From: Afipia sp.
GTDB lineage: Bacteria; Pseudomonadota; Alphaproteobacteria; Rhizobiales; Xanthobacteraceae
Assembly: GCA_017308595.1 (NCBI GenBank)
Contig: JAFKER010000005.1
Location: 1 to 64,000, forward strand
Reading direction: 5' to 3'
Length of the DNA: 64,000 nt
The stretch's first letter is position 1. Every line of letters begins with the position of its first letter. Of the stretch, positions 18,869 through 27,691 are shown in pieces. Both the position numbers and the translations under genes were made by a program. Below the pieces are notes generated by a model that saw only the letters and a list, made by a program, of their open reading frames with translations, was not told where the DNA came from and ran no database searches.

Positions 18869-19668
18869 ACAATCTCCATCGGCACCTTGCGCCCATCTCC
18901 GACGCGGCATGGGAGCAGATCGAACAGGAAGCCTCCCGCACACTCAAGCGTCATCTCGCCGCGCGGCGGGTTGTGGATGTGGTGGGACCGAAGGGCGTCG
19001 ATCTGGCCGCCATCGGCACCGGCCATCTGCATCAGATCCAGCCGCCCGGCGATGGCATCCTGGCCTCGCAGCGCGAAGCCCAGCCGCTGATCGAAGTGCG
19101 TGTGCCGTTCGAACTGACACGGCAGGCAATTGACGATGTGGAGCGTGGCGCGAGCGATTCCGACTGGTCGCCAGTCAAGGAAGCGGCGCGCAAGATTGCG
19201 TTCGCCGAAGATCGCGCAGTGTTCGATGGCTATGGCGCCGCCGGAATCCAGGGCCTGCGCACCGGCAGCAGTAATATGGGTGTTGCCTTGCCTGTCAGTG
19301 TGAAAAGCTATCCGGACGCCGTCGCACAGGCGGTGAGCCAGCTGCGCCTCGCCGGATGCGAGGGGCCTTATGCACTTGTGCTCGGCGCCGATGCCTACAC
19401 CACGGCTTCCGGCGGCAGTGACGAAGGCTATCCCGTGCTCCATCATATCGAGCGGATCGTCGATGGCGGAGTGATCTGGGCGCCCGCGCTCAAGGGCGGC
19501 TTCCTGCTGACCACGCGCGGCGGTGATTTCGAGCTGGATATCGGTCAGGACTTCTCAATCGGCTATCTCAGCCATTCGAGCACGACGGTCGAACTCTATA
19601 TGCAGGAGAGCTTCACCTTCCGCCTGCTCACCACAGAAGCATCTGTCGTCCTCACTCAGGCAGGGTAG
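18865..19668 (+). CDS. Encapsulin shell protein (family 1, linocin M18-like)
   Basis: 267 residues, the usual size for family 1 encapsulins with the HK97 capsid fold. MNNLHRHLAPISDAAWEQIE at the start, RRVVDVVGPKG, the IRVPFEL-type segment and YLSHSSTTVELYMQESFTFR near the end are family hallmarks. I place the start at the ATG overlapping the DyP stop, after GGAAAGAGG. Longer readings upstream only translate the DyP gene in another frame. Subunits self-assemble into ~24 nm shells that enclose cargo bearing the tail seen on the adjacent peroxidase. Confidence 0.95.
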   Translation: MNNLHRHLAPISDAAWEQIEQEASRTLKRHLAARRVVDVVGPKGVDLAAIGTGHLHQIQPPGDGILASQREAQPLIEVRVPFELTRQAIDDVERGASDSDWSPVKEAARKIAFAEDRAVFDGYGAAGIQGLRTGSSNMGVALPVSVKSYPDAVAQAVSQLRLAGCEGPYALVLGADAYTTASGGSDEGYPVLHHIERIVDGGVIWAPALKGGFLLTTRGGDFELDIGQDFSIGYLSHSSTTVELYMQESFTFRLLTTEASVVLTQAG

Positions 19669-19732
19669 AGGCAGTCAGAAGTGGTTGCGTAATCGCTTTT
19701 ACGAACCAATGTATTCAAATGGAGGTGTCCCT

Positions 19733-19927
19733 ATGTCTCGTCACAACAAGATGCCGCCTGTCCCGCCAGCCAATCGCAGTCCGAAGGGGGCCGGCGGGAA
19801 ACAGGATATCAAGAAAGATGAAGCCCCACAAAGTGCGCATGAGAATATCGCGGAGCAGGGCGAAGCCGCCAACATCAGGCAAAACACGACAAACGCCGGA
19901 TTCTTTCGCGGCCGCCGTGTGAAATAG
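19733..19927 (+). CDS. Small hydrophilic stress-type protein
   Basis: 64 residues from an ATG after GGAGGTG. The protein is Pro/Gly/Lys-rich at the N-terminus and contains ENIAEQGEAANIRQNTTNAG near the C-terminus, a motif of short proteins widespread in Rhizobiales that have no known biochemical function. It follows encapsulin by 65 bases. Confidence 0.7.
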   Translation: MSRHNKMPPVPPANRSPKGAGGKQDIKKDEAPQSAHENIAEQGEAANIRQNTTNAGFFRGRRVK

Positions 19928-20034
19928 AATCAGGCGCTCGACCTATGGGCACCGTGCGCCATACCGCGCGCGGTGCTTTCAGACACGAACAATGAGGTCG
20001 ATGTCGGTGGGGCCTGTTGTTCGAAGGAGATTCC

Positions 20035-20427
20035 ATGACGGTCGTGTCTCCCGATCAGCTCTCCCGTGATATGCAGCCGTTCGCGCGACGGCTTGTGGAA
20101 CAGGTTGGACTTGTTCCACAAGCGCAGGATCGTCCGCTTAATTCCGGCGACCTGCTTTTCTATCTCAGCGAAACATCGATGCCGATGGCGGCCTTTCTGC
20201 GCAAGCACGGACTTTTCATGGACGAAGATGGTTTGCACTTCGACCTTACGCAATTCCGCATTATAAGAGACCTCGCTGACAAAGTCATAGCTGAGTACGA
20301 AGCCGGGCATCTGAATGGCGTCTGGCAAAAATTCGATCTTTCCGGAGAAGACGACGCCAACTGTGATGGCGGTTATGTTCTGACAGCGATCACTGCGCTC
20401 GAATCGATATATGGTCCAAAAGAATAG
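20035..20427 (+). CDS. Hypothetical protein
   Basis: 130 residues from an ATG preceded by AAGGAGATT. Mostly helical and soluble, with acidic segments (FRIIRDLADKVIAEYEAGHL) and a C-terminal SGEDDANCDGGYVLTAITAL. I do not recognise a family. It is the last gene of the stress island before a 900-base gene-free region. Confidence 0.6.
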   Translation: MTVVSPDQLSRDMQPFARRLVEQVGLVPQAQDRPLNSGDLLFYLSETSMPMAAFLRKHGLFMDEDGLHFDLTQFRIIRDLADKVIAEYEAGHLNGVWQKFDLSGEDDANCDGGYVLTAITALESIYGPKE

Positions 20428-20936
20428 GAGGAGCAATTTTTCAGAACGAGAAATTCAATCGATGTTCTTATTTCTGAAGAATATACTGTTGGTGTTCCGG
20501 TTGCGATAAGGTCAAACTCCGATAATCCTGTTGCCGCCAAAGAATACCCTGATTGGGAATCATTATTCCCTGTTATTCTCGTAGGGAATTTTCTCGAAAA
20601 GCCCAATTTGGACTGCTTTTTACTAGAGGCGGTTTCGCTTTTGTGCCGAGAATCGGAGAAGTCCCTGTAAAGATCCCTGTTAGCAGGGAATTTGATGCGG
20701 ACACCGGTGGGCAGGTGACTGCGTCCGCCACCAGCGATCTCAATAGGTTGAGAGCGCGTCGACAAATGCCTCTCCTGCCTCGGCCCAATGATTCATTTCC
20801 AGACCGATAACCGATCGCTCGCACCGCGTTCCGAAGGTGCAGCGGATGATGATGGCCGTAGACCCGATCAAGCAGATCGACGACGAAATGCTTATCATTT
20901 GATCACACGCCGTTGGGCATGTCGCTTCCACCATCT
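20428..20936. other. Gene-free region with clustered AGGGAAT/ATTCCCT palindromes
   Basis: No convincing gene. Between 20540 and 20700 several short inverted motifs built on CCCTGTTA and CAGGGAAT recur, including the perfect GGGAAT-CATT-ATTCCC at 20555-20570 and TCCCTGTTAGCAGGGAA near 20677. The open frames here are low-complexity translations of these repeats. Such blocks occur as dispersed intergenic DNA in Bradyrhizobium relatives. Confidence 0.5.
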
Positions 20937-21126
20937 GATGGTTTGAATCCCCGCTCCAGCCACTTAGTGCGGATTTCGGAGAATTCCCTTATTTTGCGAG
21001 AGAAAGGCCCGCCAATAGCGGGCTTTTCGAGCGCGCAGATTCTCTACTGAGACCGAAATCGAACCGCCACCTTCCGGAACCGGCTGACATTTTCCAAGCA
21101 ATCATTGAGGAATTCCCGTTTTCCAG
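20937..21126 (+). repeat. Dispersed intergenic repeat, copy A
   Basis: Similar along its length to 27502-27690 in the same orientation. Shared landmarks in order: CTCCAGCC, GAGAATTCC, a hairpin (GCCCGC-CAATA-GCGGGC here), ATTCTCTA, GAGACCG, CCGCCAC, GACATT, CCA-CATTGA-GAATTCC and GTTTTC. It starts with GGTTTGAATCCCCGCTCCAG, which resembles the T-arm and acceptor end of a tRNA, although no tRNA body is present. The stem differs between copies while pairing is kept. Confidence 0.65.
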
Positions 21127-21278
21127 AGTCACTTGCAAGAGACCGGAGAATAAAGCCACTGCGCGATGGAGCAGTGGAGATTCGGGTGGGCGCTCCGCGT
21201 CAAGGTGGTCTCTAGTTTCAACGATCAACGTTTTCTGAACGAACATACAGCTTGACGAGCAACTTCAGGCGCAATACG

Positions 21279-21296
21279 TACGAACATTCGTTCGTA
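21279..21296. promoter_or_regulatory. Palindromic operator upstream of the monooxygenase-esterase gene
   Basis: TACGAAC-ATTC-GTTCGTA is a perfect 7-base inverted repeat with a 4-base spacer, 31 bases before the start codon. Its ACGAAC/GTTCGT halves resemble operators bound by TetR-family repressors. The TetR gene at 26704 is the natural candidate. Confidence 0.6.
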
Positions 21297-21326
21297 TTAG
21301 AAATTAGTGTCTTGAGGAGCTTGCTC

Positions 21327-23462
21327 ATGCACATCATTATCGTCGGCGCGGGTATCGCAGGCATGACGACCGCCATCGCCCTTCATCAACGAGGGCATGA
21401 TGTGACTGTGCTTGAGCAGACGACCGCCTTGAAGGAAATCGGCGCAGGCATTCAACTCGCCGCCAATGGGACGCATGTCCTTCGTGAACTGGGACTGGAA
21501 GAAGCTGTCGCGAAAGCCGGCGTGATCCCGCAATCCTATGAGATGCGTGATATCAGCACCGGAAAGCTGCTGAATCTTTCTCCGCTCGGCGATCTTGGAA
21601 CGAAGCACTGGGGTGCGCCGCTCTACAATATTCATCGTGCCGATCTGATCGATATTCTGGCGCAAGCGGTTCCGGCAGGTGCGCTCCGGCTCGGCGCGCA
21701 GGTCGTTGACTTTGTGCAGGACGATGACAGCGTGACGGTTCGTTTGACGTCCGGTGAGCAGATTAGCGGCGATGTCCTGATCGGAGCCGACGGCATTCAC
21801 TCTGTCATTCGCAAGCAATTGCGCGGGGAAGAGCCCACGCATTTCTCCAATATTCTGATGTGGCGTGCGCTCATCCCGGCGGAGAAGCTGAGTCACATCA
21901 ATCTTGAGGAAAAAGGAAACTACTGGTTCGGTCCGGGCCGGACACTGATCACCTATTGGGTGCGTTCGAAAAAACTCTACAGCATTCTCGCCTCTGTGCC
22001 GGTGACGGAAGTTCAGCGTGAGTCGTGGACGGAAAGCGGCGATATCGAGGAACTGCGGCGCTCATTCTCGGATATCGAACCGCGCGCACGCGCGATGATG
22101 GAGCAGATCGAAACTGCATTCATCACCGGCATGTATTATCGCGATCCCATCGACCGCTGGACGTATGGACGCGTCACGCTGATGGGCGATGCTGCACATC
22201 CCATGGTGCCATTCCTTGCACAGGGCGCCTGTCAGGGCATCGAGGATGCATGGACCATGGCGACCGTGTTGTCGAACATTTCGACCAAGAGTGTGGGATC
22301 GGCGCTTCAGGAGTATGAGCAGCGCCGGCGTCCGCGCACTACGCGTGTGCAATCGGGCGCACGCGCCATGGTCAAGCTGACGCATGAATCCGAACCCGAC
22401 CGCATCCGGGCGCGGAACGGCCGCTGGAAGGGCATGCAACACATCGATCCTATGACCGAAACGACCTGGGGATTCGTGTGGGGATATGACGTGTTGAAAG
22501 CCGTCAATCAGTCTGCCGGGGAAGTTCTCGGCCTGTCGGCAACGCGCGAAGGCAAAAATCTCAAGCGCCCGGAGAGCCAGCGCGCTTTCTCGTTGTGGAA
22601 GAACGCCTTTTCGCCGGAGCAGGTCGCCAGAGGTCATGATGGCCTTCGCGAAGGATATGAGGAGTTTCTCGCGAAGAATTTCCCGGTTGGGAAAGATATC
22701 AATGTTGAGCCGGTCGAATTGCGCGGCGTTCCAGCACTAAAAGTGGGTGCATCTAAGAAAAGGGGAAATGCACCGACCATCCTGCATTTCCATGGCGGCG
22801 GATATGTCCTCGGCTCCGCACGCGGCTCTCTGGAGTATGCGCACCGGTTGGCCGAAACGGTCGGCGGGACCTGTATCACTGTCGATTATCGCCTCGCGCC
22901 GGATCATCCTTATCCCGCGGCGATCGATGACGCGCTCGATGCATATCGCGGTTTGATCGAGAGCGGTGTGTCCGCATCGTCCGTGCTTCTCAGTGGTGAG
23001 TCATCCGGCGGCGGGCTGGCGCTGGCCACCGCGCTGGCGCTCAGGGCTGCTGGAGATGAATTGCCGGCGGGGATCATCGGCGTCTGCCCGTTCGTGGATC
23101 TGACGCTGCGCGGACCAAGCGTTGCGAAGTTCGCCGGCGACGATCCCGCGGCGAACAAGGACATGCTGGCCTATCTCGGTGCTTCTTATTTCCAGGGACA
23201 TGAGCCGACCGATCCGCTCGTCTCGCCGCTCCATGGCGATCTTGCCGGTCTGCCGCCGATGTTCCTGACGGCCAGCGAGGGCGAAGTGCTGCTGAGCGAT
23301 ACGACCCGTTTGGTTGAACGTGCGCAAAAGGCCGGCGTCGATGTGACGTCGCGTATCGTCGAAGACTCGGTGCACGTCTATACGGTCTTCCCATTTCTGC
23401 CAGAGACCGCTTCGACCATGGCAGCGATCGGGGAGTGGGCTGGCAAGCGGGTGGCCGCCTAG
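21327..23462 (+). CDS. FAD-dependent monooxygenase fused to an alpha/beta-hydrolase (HSL-type esterase)
   Basis: 711 residues in one frame, from an ATG with AGGAGC upstream. Residues ~1-390 are a class A flavoprotein hydroxylase: dinucleotide fold VGAGIAGMTTAIAL, the DG motif region (VLIGADGIHSVIR), and the second FAD motif LMGDAAHPM, closest to salicylate or hydroxynicotinate hydroxylase types. Residues ~440-711 are an esterase with the oxyanion motif HGGGY (from His489), nucleophile elbow GESSGG (Ser559) and late histidine in DSVHVY. Such enzymes normally stand alone. The fusion suggests ring hydroxylation coupled to ester hydrolysis of one substrate. Followed by a binding-protein gene and an acyl-CoA ligase. 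Confidence 0.88.
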   Translation: MHIIIVGAGIAGMTTAIALHQRGHDVTVLEQTTALKEIGAGIQLAANGTHVLRELGLEEAVAKAGVIPQSYEMRDISTGKLLNLSPLGDLGTKHWGAPLYNIHRADLIDILAQAVPAGALRLGAQVVDFVQDDDSVTVRLTSGEQISGDVLIGADGIHSVIRKQLRGEEPTHFSNILMWRALIPAEKLSHINLEEKGNYWFGPGRTLITYWVRSKKLYSILASVPVTEVQRESWTESGDIEELRRSFSDIEPRARAMMEQIETAFITGMYYRDPIDRWTYGRVTLMGDAAHPMVPFLAQGACQGIEDAWTMATVLSNISTKSVGSALQEYEQRRRPRTTRVQSGARAMVKLTHESEPDRIRARNGRWKGMQHIDPMTETTWGFVWGYDVLKAVNQSAGEVLGLSATREGKNLKRPESQRAFSLWKNAFSPEQVARGHDGLREGYEEFLAKNFPVGKDINVEPVELRGVPALKVGASKKRGNAPTILHFHGGGYVLGSARGSLEYAHRLAETVGGTCITVDYRLAPDHPYPAAIDDALDAYRGLIESGVSASSVLLSGESSGGGLALATALALRAAGDELPAGIIGVCPFVDLTLRGPSVAKFAGDDPAANKDMLAYLGASYFQGHEPTDPLVSPLHGDLAGLPPMFLTASEGEVLLSDTTRLVERAQKAGVDVTSRIVEDSVHVYTVFPFLPETASTMAAIGEWAGKRVAA

Positions 23463-23548
23463 AATTTCAGCGACACAACGTCACAAGCGATGCTCTTCTT
23501 ACGAGCGTCGCCTCGTATGAAATCAACAAAACAAAAAGAGGAATGTTC

Positions 23549-24763
23549 ATGAGAATGTCTGGACGACTGATGGCTGCGTCGGCTCTTGCTTTGCTGATCG
23601 CCGGAGGCGCGCATGCGCAGGGAATTTCAAACGGCACCGTTAAGATTGGCGTACTCGGCGATATGTCCGGCGTATTTCAGGACCTGAGTGGCGCAAGTTC
23701 AGTCGCAGCGGCGAAGATGGCGGTCGATGATTTCATCAAGAACGAAAAGCCGCCGTTCAAGGTGGAGCTTGTGACTTCGGATCATCAGAACAAGCCGGAT
23801 ATTGCGGTTAGCCGTGCGCGGGAATGGTACGACGTCGATGGCGTTGACATGGTGACGGACGCGATCAACTCGGCGGTTGCGCTGGCGGTCTCGGGTGTGA
23901 CGCGGGAGAAGAATCGCGTTCTCATGGTGACGGGCGCTGGCACGACGGCGCTGATCAACGAGCAGTGCTCGCCGAATACGATCCTATACGCATGGGATAC
24001 TTACGGCATCTCGAATTCTCTTGCTGGATCGATCACACGTTCGGGCAAGAAGAACTGGTACTTCCTTTCGGTTGACTATGCGCTCGGTCAGGCCATTGAG
24101 AAGGATGCGACGCGAGCCATTGAGGCCGCGGGGGGCAAGGTTGTCGGGTCGCGCAAACATCCAACAGGAACGGCCGACTTCTCGTCGTTTGTTTTGACGG
24201 CCCAAAACTCCGGTGCCGATGTCATCGGATTGGCGAATGCGGGCGGCGACCTGATCAACTCTGTGAAAGCCACACAGGATTTCGGCATTACTCAGAAGCA
24301 GACCATCGCGCCCATGGCCGCGACACTGATGGACGTTCATGCGATCGGCCTTGCTTCGTCTCAGGGTCTTATGCTGGTTGAGGGGTTCTATTGGGATCGG
24401 AACGACGAATCGCGGGCGTGGAGTGAACGGTTCTTCAAAGAGCGGAACAGAATGCCGATCATGCTGCAGGCCGGGCTCTATTCTGCAATCACCACCTATC
24501 TCAAGGCGGTGAAGGAAACCGGAACCGATGATGCGAAGACGGTTCTCGATCATATGAAGAAAATGGAAATCAATGATCTGTTCGCGAAGGGCGGCCGCAT
24601 TCGTGCCGACGGCCGCATGGTCTACGACATGTATGTTCTGGCAGTGAAGAAGCCCGCGGCCTCCAAGAGAGCCTGGGATTATCTTGAAATAAAGGACACA
24701 ATCTCGGGTGCTGATGCTTACCAGCCGCTCTCCGATTCACGGTGCCCGTTGGTCAAGAACTGA
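23549..24763 (+). CDS. Liv-type ABC transporter substrate-binding protein (orphan)
   Basis: About 404 residues. Of several possible starts I prefer the ATG at 23549, seven bases after GAGG. Signal peptide with cleavage near GGAHAQ, then the periplasmic-binding protein type 1 fold (NGTVKIGVLGDMSGVFQDLS; GADVIGLANAGGDLINSVKA). Related proteins bind branched-chain amino acids, aromatic acids or other small carboxylates. No permease or ATPase genes are adjacent, so it must use a transporter encoded elsewhere. The context suggests capture of the aromatic substrate handled by the neighbouring enzymes. Confidence 0.88.
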   Translation: MRMSGRLMAASALALLIAGGAHAQGISNGTVKIGVLGDMSGVFQDLSGASSVAAAKMAVDDFIKNEKPPFKVELVTSDHQNKPDIAVSRAREWYDVDGVDMVTDAINSAVALAVSGVTREKNRVLMVTGAGTTALINEQCSPNTILYAWDTYGISNSLAGSITRSGKKNWYFLSVDYALGQAIEKDATRAIEAAGGKVVGSRKHPTGTADFSSFVLTAQNSGADVIGLANAGGDLINSVKATQDFGITQKQTIAPMAATLMDVHAIGLASSQGLMLVEGFYWDRNDESRAWSERFFKERNRMPIMLQAGLYSAITTYLKAVKETGTDDAKTVLDHMKKMEINDLFAKGGRIRADGRMVYDMYVLAVKKPAASKRAWDYLEIKDTISGADAYQPLSDSRCPLVKN

Positions 24764-24881
24764 CGGAGATAGTCTGAAACATCGCGCGTCGCGAAAGTTT
24801 CGCGGCGCGCAGCCCTCCGGATATCAGATCTTCGAAGACGGTCGGCATGAACTAGGATCGCGACAACTTCTGGACCTCAAG

Positions 24882-26588
24882 ATGCCAACCCATCAGCAAT
24901 CTCTAAAAACATGGCCGCGCCGATTGCCGGCATCGATCGAGCCGCCGGCCACGTCGTTATGGGATAGCCTTGCTGTCAACGCGCGCCGCTATCCTGATCG
25001 GGCGGCGATGATCTTTCTCGGGTCCTCGACCACATATCGCGAGTTGCAGGACGCGTCCGAACGGCTTGCGGGGCAACTGCATGCGTTTGGAATCAAACGA
25101 GGCGACCGGGTGATGGTCGTTATGCAGAATTGTCCGCAACTGGTGATCGCGCACTTGGCCATCGCTCGCGCCAACGCAGTTGTTGTGCCGGTCAATCCGA
25201 TGAATCGGGCCGAAGAGCTGCGTCACTATATTTCGGATGCAGAGGCGAAAGTCTGTATCACAACGGCTGATCTTGCGCATGAGCTGGCGATTGCCAGCAA
25301 CGGATTGGAACCACGTAACGGACTTACTCATCTTGTCGTCAGCCACTTTACCGATGCAATTGACGCTAACGATCGATCAAATGTTCCGCCGCAATGGCGC
25401 GGCTGGCTGCTGACTGAGCATGAACTTCCAGAGCTGGCCGAGGGATCTGTCCATCATTGGCGCGATGCGATGGAAAGCGCTGGCAAGCTTCCCGATCCTG
25501 AAGTGGCCCGTGACGATCTGGCTTTGCTTCCCTATACAAGCGGAACGACTGGCCTTCCCAAGGGATGCATGCTGACGCATGGCAATGTCATGCATAATGC
25601 TGTCGGCTCAACCTTCTGGCTTGGTATGACACCGGAAACGGTCAGCCTGACGGTACTGCCGCTGTTTCACATCACCGGTCTTGTCTGCGTGATGCATGCG
25701 TCGATTTATGCGGGCGGCACCATGGTTATCATGCCGCGCTGGGATCGCGAGCTGGCTGGGCAATTGATTTCGCGATACCGGGTGAGTCATTGGACTTCGA
25801 TTCCGACGATGATCATTGATCTTCTCGCCAGTCCGAATCTCGACGGCTTTGATCTATCCAGCCTTGCCTATATCGGCGGGGGCGGAGCAGCGATGCCCCA
25901 GGCTGTTGCCGAAACGCTTCTCGCAAGGTTTGGGCTGAGGTTCGTCGAAGGATACGGAATGACCGAATCGGCAGCGGTGACGCTGTTCAACCCGTGCGAC
26001 GATCCCAAACTCCAGTGCCTCGGAATTCCTTTTCTCAGTGTGGATGCCCGGATCATGGACATCGAAGGCGGCGCTGAGCTGTCCGATGGCGAGCAGGGGG
26101 AGATCGTTGTCCATGGCCCGCAGGTGTTTCAAGGATATTGGAAGCGGACTGATGCCTCCAGAGAGACACTCGTCACGATCGACGGGAAGACATTTCTGCG
26201 TACGGGAGACATTGGTTACAGAGACCCGGATGGCTACTTCTTCATTACGGACCGCCTGAAACGGATGATCAATGCGTCCGGATATAAGGTGTGGCCTGCG
26301 GAGATTGAGGCGCTTCTGTTCCGGCATCCGGCGATTCAGGAAGCATGCATCATCAGTTCGAAGGATAGCTATCGGGGGGAGACCGTGAAGGCTGTTGTCG
26401 TGGTCAAGCAGTCTCATGCTGGTATCAAGGAAAACGAGATTATCGACTGGTGCAGAGCCCAGGTGAGTTCGTACAAGGTGCCGCGGGTTGTGAAGTTTGT
26501 CGATGCACTGCCCAAAAGCGCCTCCGGAAAAGTCATGTGGCGCGCCTTGCAGGAATTGGAATCGCAGGAGGTTGCTCCCGCTGGTTAG
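24882..26588 (+). CDS. Acyl-CoA synthetase (AMP-forming)
   Basis: About 568 residues. AMP-binding signature LLPYTSGTTGLPKGCMLTH, substrate-pocket region VEGYGMTESAAV, the hinge (RTGDIGYRDPDGYFFITDRL) and the C-terminal catalytic lysine in KSASGKVMWR are all present. It activates a carboxylic acid to the CoA ester through an adenylate. Resemblance is to medium/long-chain or aromatic acid ligases; the substrate is not certain. The ATG at 24882 lacks a clear binding site, and a start up to 58 codons earlier cannot be excluded. It is likely co-transcribed with the binding protein. Confidence 0.88.
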   Translation: MPTHQQSLKTWPRRLPASIEPPATSLWDSLAVNARRYPDRAAMIFLGSSTTYRELQDASERLAGQLHAFGIKRGDRVMVVMQNCPQLVIAHLAIARANAVVVPVNPMNRAEELRHYISDAEAKVCITTADLAHELAIASNGLEPRNGLTHLVVSHFTDAIDANDRSNVPPQWRGWLLTEHELPELAEGSVHHWRDAMESAGKLPDPEVARDDLALLPYTSGTTGLPKGCMLTHGNVMHNAVGSTFWLGMTPETVSLTVLPLFHITGLVCVMHASIYAGGTMVIMPRWDRELAGQLISRYRVSHWTSIPTMIIDLLASPNLDGFDLSSLAYIGGGGAAMPQAVAETLLARFGLRFVEGYGMTESAAVTLFNPCDDPKLQCLGIPFLSVDARIMDIEGGAELSDGEQGEIVVHGPQVFQGYWKRTDASRETLVTIDGKTFLRTGDIGYRDPDGYFFITDRLKRMINASGYKVWPAEIEALLFRHPAIQEACIISSKDSYRGETVKAVVVVKQSHAGIKENEIIDWCRAQVSSYKVPRVVKFVDALPKSASGKVMWRALQELESQEVAPAG

Positions 26589-26703
26589 CCCAATGGCGCA
26601 ATCTGGTTGAGTGAGCGCCCCTCTCTGGACGGCTCGGTTGCCAGTTTGCCAAGGCTCGGCTACCTCTCGTCCGGGCGTGTTCGCCTGTTGGAGCAAAAGA
26701 GCT

Positions 26704-27438
26704 ATGAGCCGGACACCGATGAAGCGTACCCGGACCGGGGCACGGGTGCCTGCGGACGAGGTGGCTCTGACATATGCCAATCAGGCGATTGATGAAGGGG
26801 CGATTGTCGAGCAGCCGGATACGGCTGCCGGAAAAATGCGGATTCGCATTTTACTGACTGCGATCGCGCTGGTCGCCGAGCGAGGTTATGAAACTTGCAG
26901 CATGCGAACGATTGCGAGTGCCGTCGGTCTGCGCGCGCCTACGCTTTATAACTACTATCCATCAAAGGAAGCGCTGCTGGTCGAGGCTATCGATTTTGGA
27001 ATCGATAACTTCTTCTCGTATGTTTTGAAAGATGTCGACCAGAAGCCCCGCAGCGAGCGTTTATTCGAGATTGCCCGGCGTCACATTGATTACAAGCTGC
27101 GCCATCAAGTGATTGCCCGGGCCAATGACCGCCTGATCGATCCACAGTTTGCGAAGCTGTTTCTCTCGGAGAAGGATCGCAAACACTTCGGAAAACGATT
27201 GGACAACTATCGCTATAAGATCCACGACTTGGTCAAAGACTTGGTTGGTGAGAAGTCCCCTGTGGATCCAATGTTCATCACGCTTTCTGTCATGAACCAA
27301 TGGGATCGTGCGGCGTACTGGTATAATCCCAAAGGCAAACGCTCCCACGCGGAAACCGCAGAACAGCTTCTGATACTTACCGGGAGATTGTTGGCTTTGG
27401 ATACGCCAAGATCAAACAGGTCGGGGCAGAAGGCCTAA
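26704..27438 (+). CDS. TetR-family transcriptional regulator
   Basis: About 244 residues. The N-terminal ~45 residues are basic and unstructured. The TetR helix-turn-helix then follows (ILLTAIALVAERGYETCSMR; RAPTLYNYYPSKEALLVEAI), and a helical ligand-binding domain ends the protein. It lies last in the catabolic block and probably controls it from the TACGAAC-N4-GTTCGTA palindrome before the monooxygenase-esterase gene. Confidence 0.85.
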   Translation: MSRTPMKRTRTGARVPADEVALTYANQAIDEGAIVEQPDTAAGKMRIRILLTAIALVAERGYETCSMRTIASAVGLRAPTLYNYYPSKEALLVEAIDFGIDNFFSYVLKDVDQKPRSERLFEIARRHIDYKLRHQVIARANDRLIDPQFAKLFLSEKDRKHFGKRLDNYRYKIHDLVKDLVGEKSPVDPMFITLSVMNQWDRAAYWYNPKGKRSHAETAEQLLILTGRLLALDTPRSNRSGQKA

Positions 27439-27501
27439 ATCGGATAAAAATTCTAGAATATCACAGTGCCTTAGTTGAGATTGGTTAGATCGGGAATGCG
27501 T
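27439..27501. other. Gene-free spacer before repeat copy B
   Basis: Together with the repeat and terminator that follow, this forms a 540-base gene-free stretch. AT-rich, no gene seen. CTTAGTTGAGATTGGTTAGA precedes a tRNA-3'-end-like sequence but no cloverleaf can be drawn. Confidence 0.4.
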
Positions 27502-27690
27502 GAGTTCGATTCCTCTCTCTCCAGCCGGCGAGTGTGTGTTTGAGAGAATTCCTCCGTTAATTGCGAAAAAGGACCGCCAATGGCGGGCTTCTTACGCGAG
27601 GGTATTCTCTAGGGAGACCGGAAACGATCCGCCACTCTCCCAAATTGGCCGACATTCGCTGGCCAACCATTGAAGAATTCCAGTTTTCGA
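27502..27690 (+). repeat. Dispersed intergenic repeat, copy B
   Basis: Partner of 20937-21126 in direct orientation. Begins with GAGTTCGATTCCTCTCTCTC then CAGCC, again like the 3' end of a tRNA, and contains the hairpin CCGCC-AAT-GGCGG. The two copies bracket the monooxygenase-esterase to TetR block. Confidence 0.65.
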
Positions 27691-27691
27691 T

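Noticed and set aside
20937-20962. Possible tRNA gene at repeat copy A (and at 27502)
   Set aside because: Only a T-arm/acceptor-like 3' end is seen; no D-arm or anticodon arm can be folded upstream, and the T-stem pairing is imperfect.
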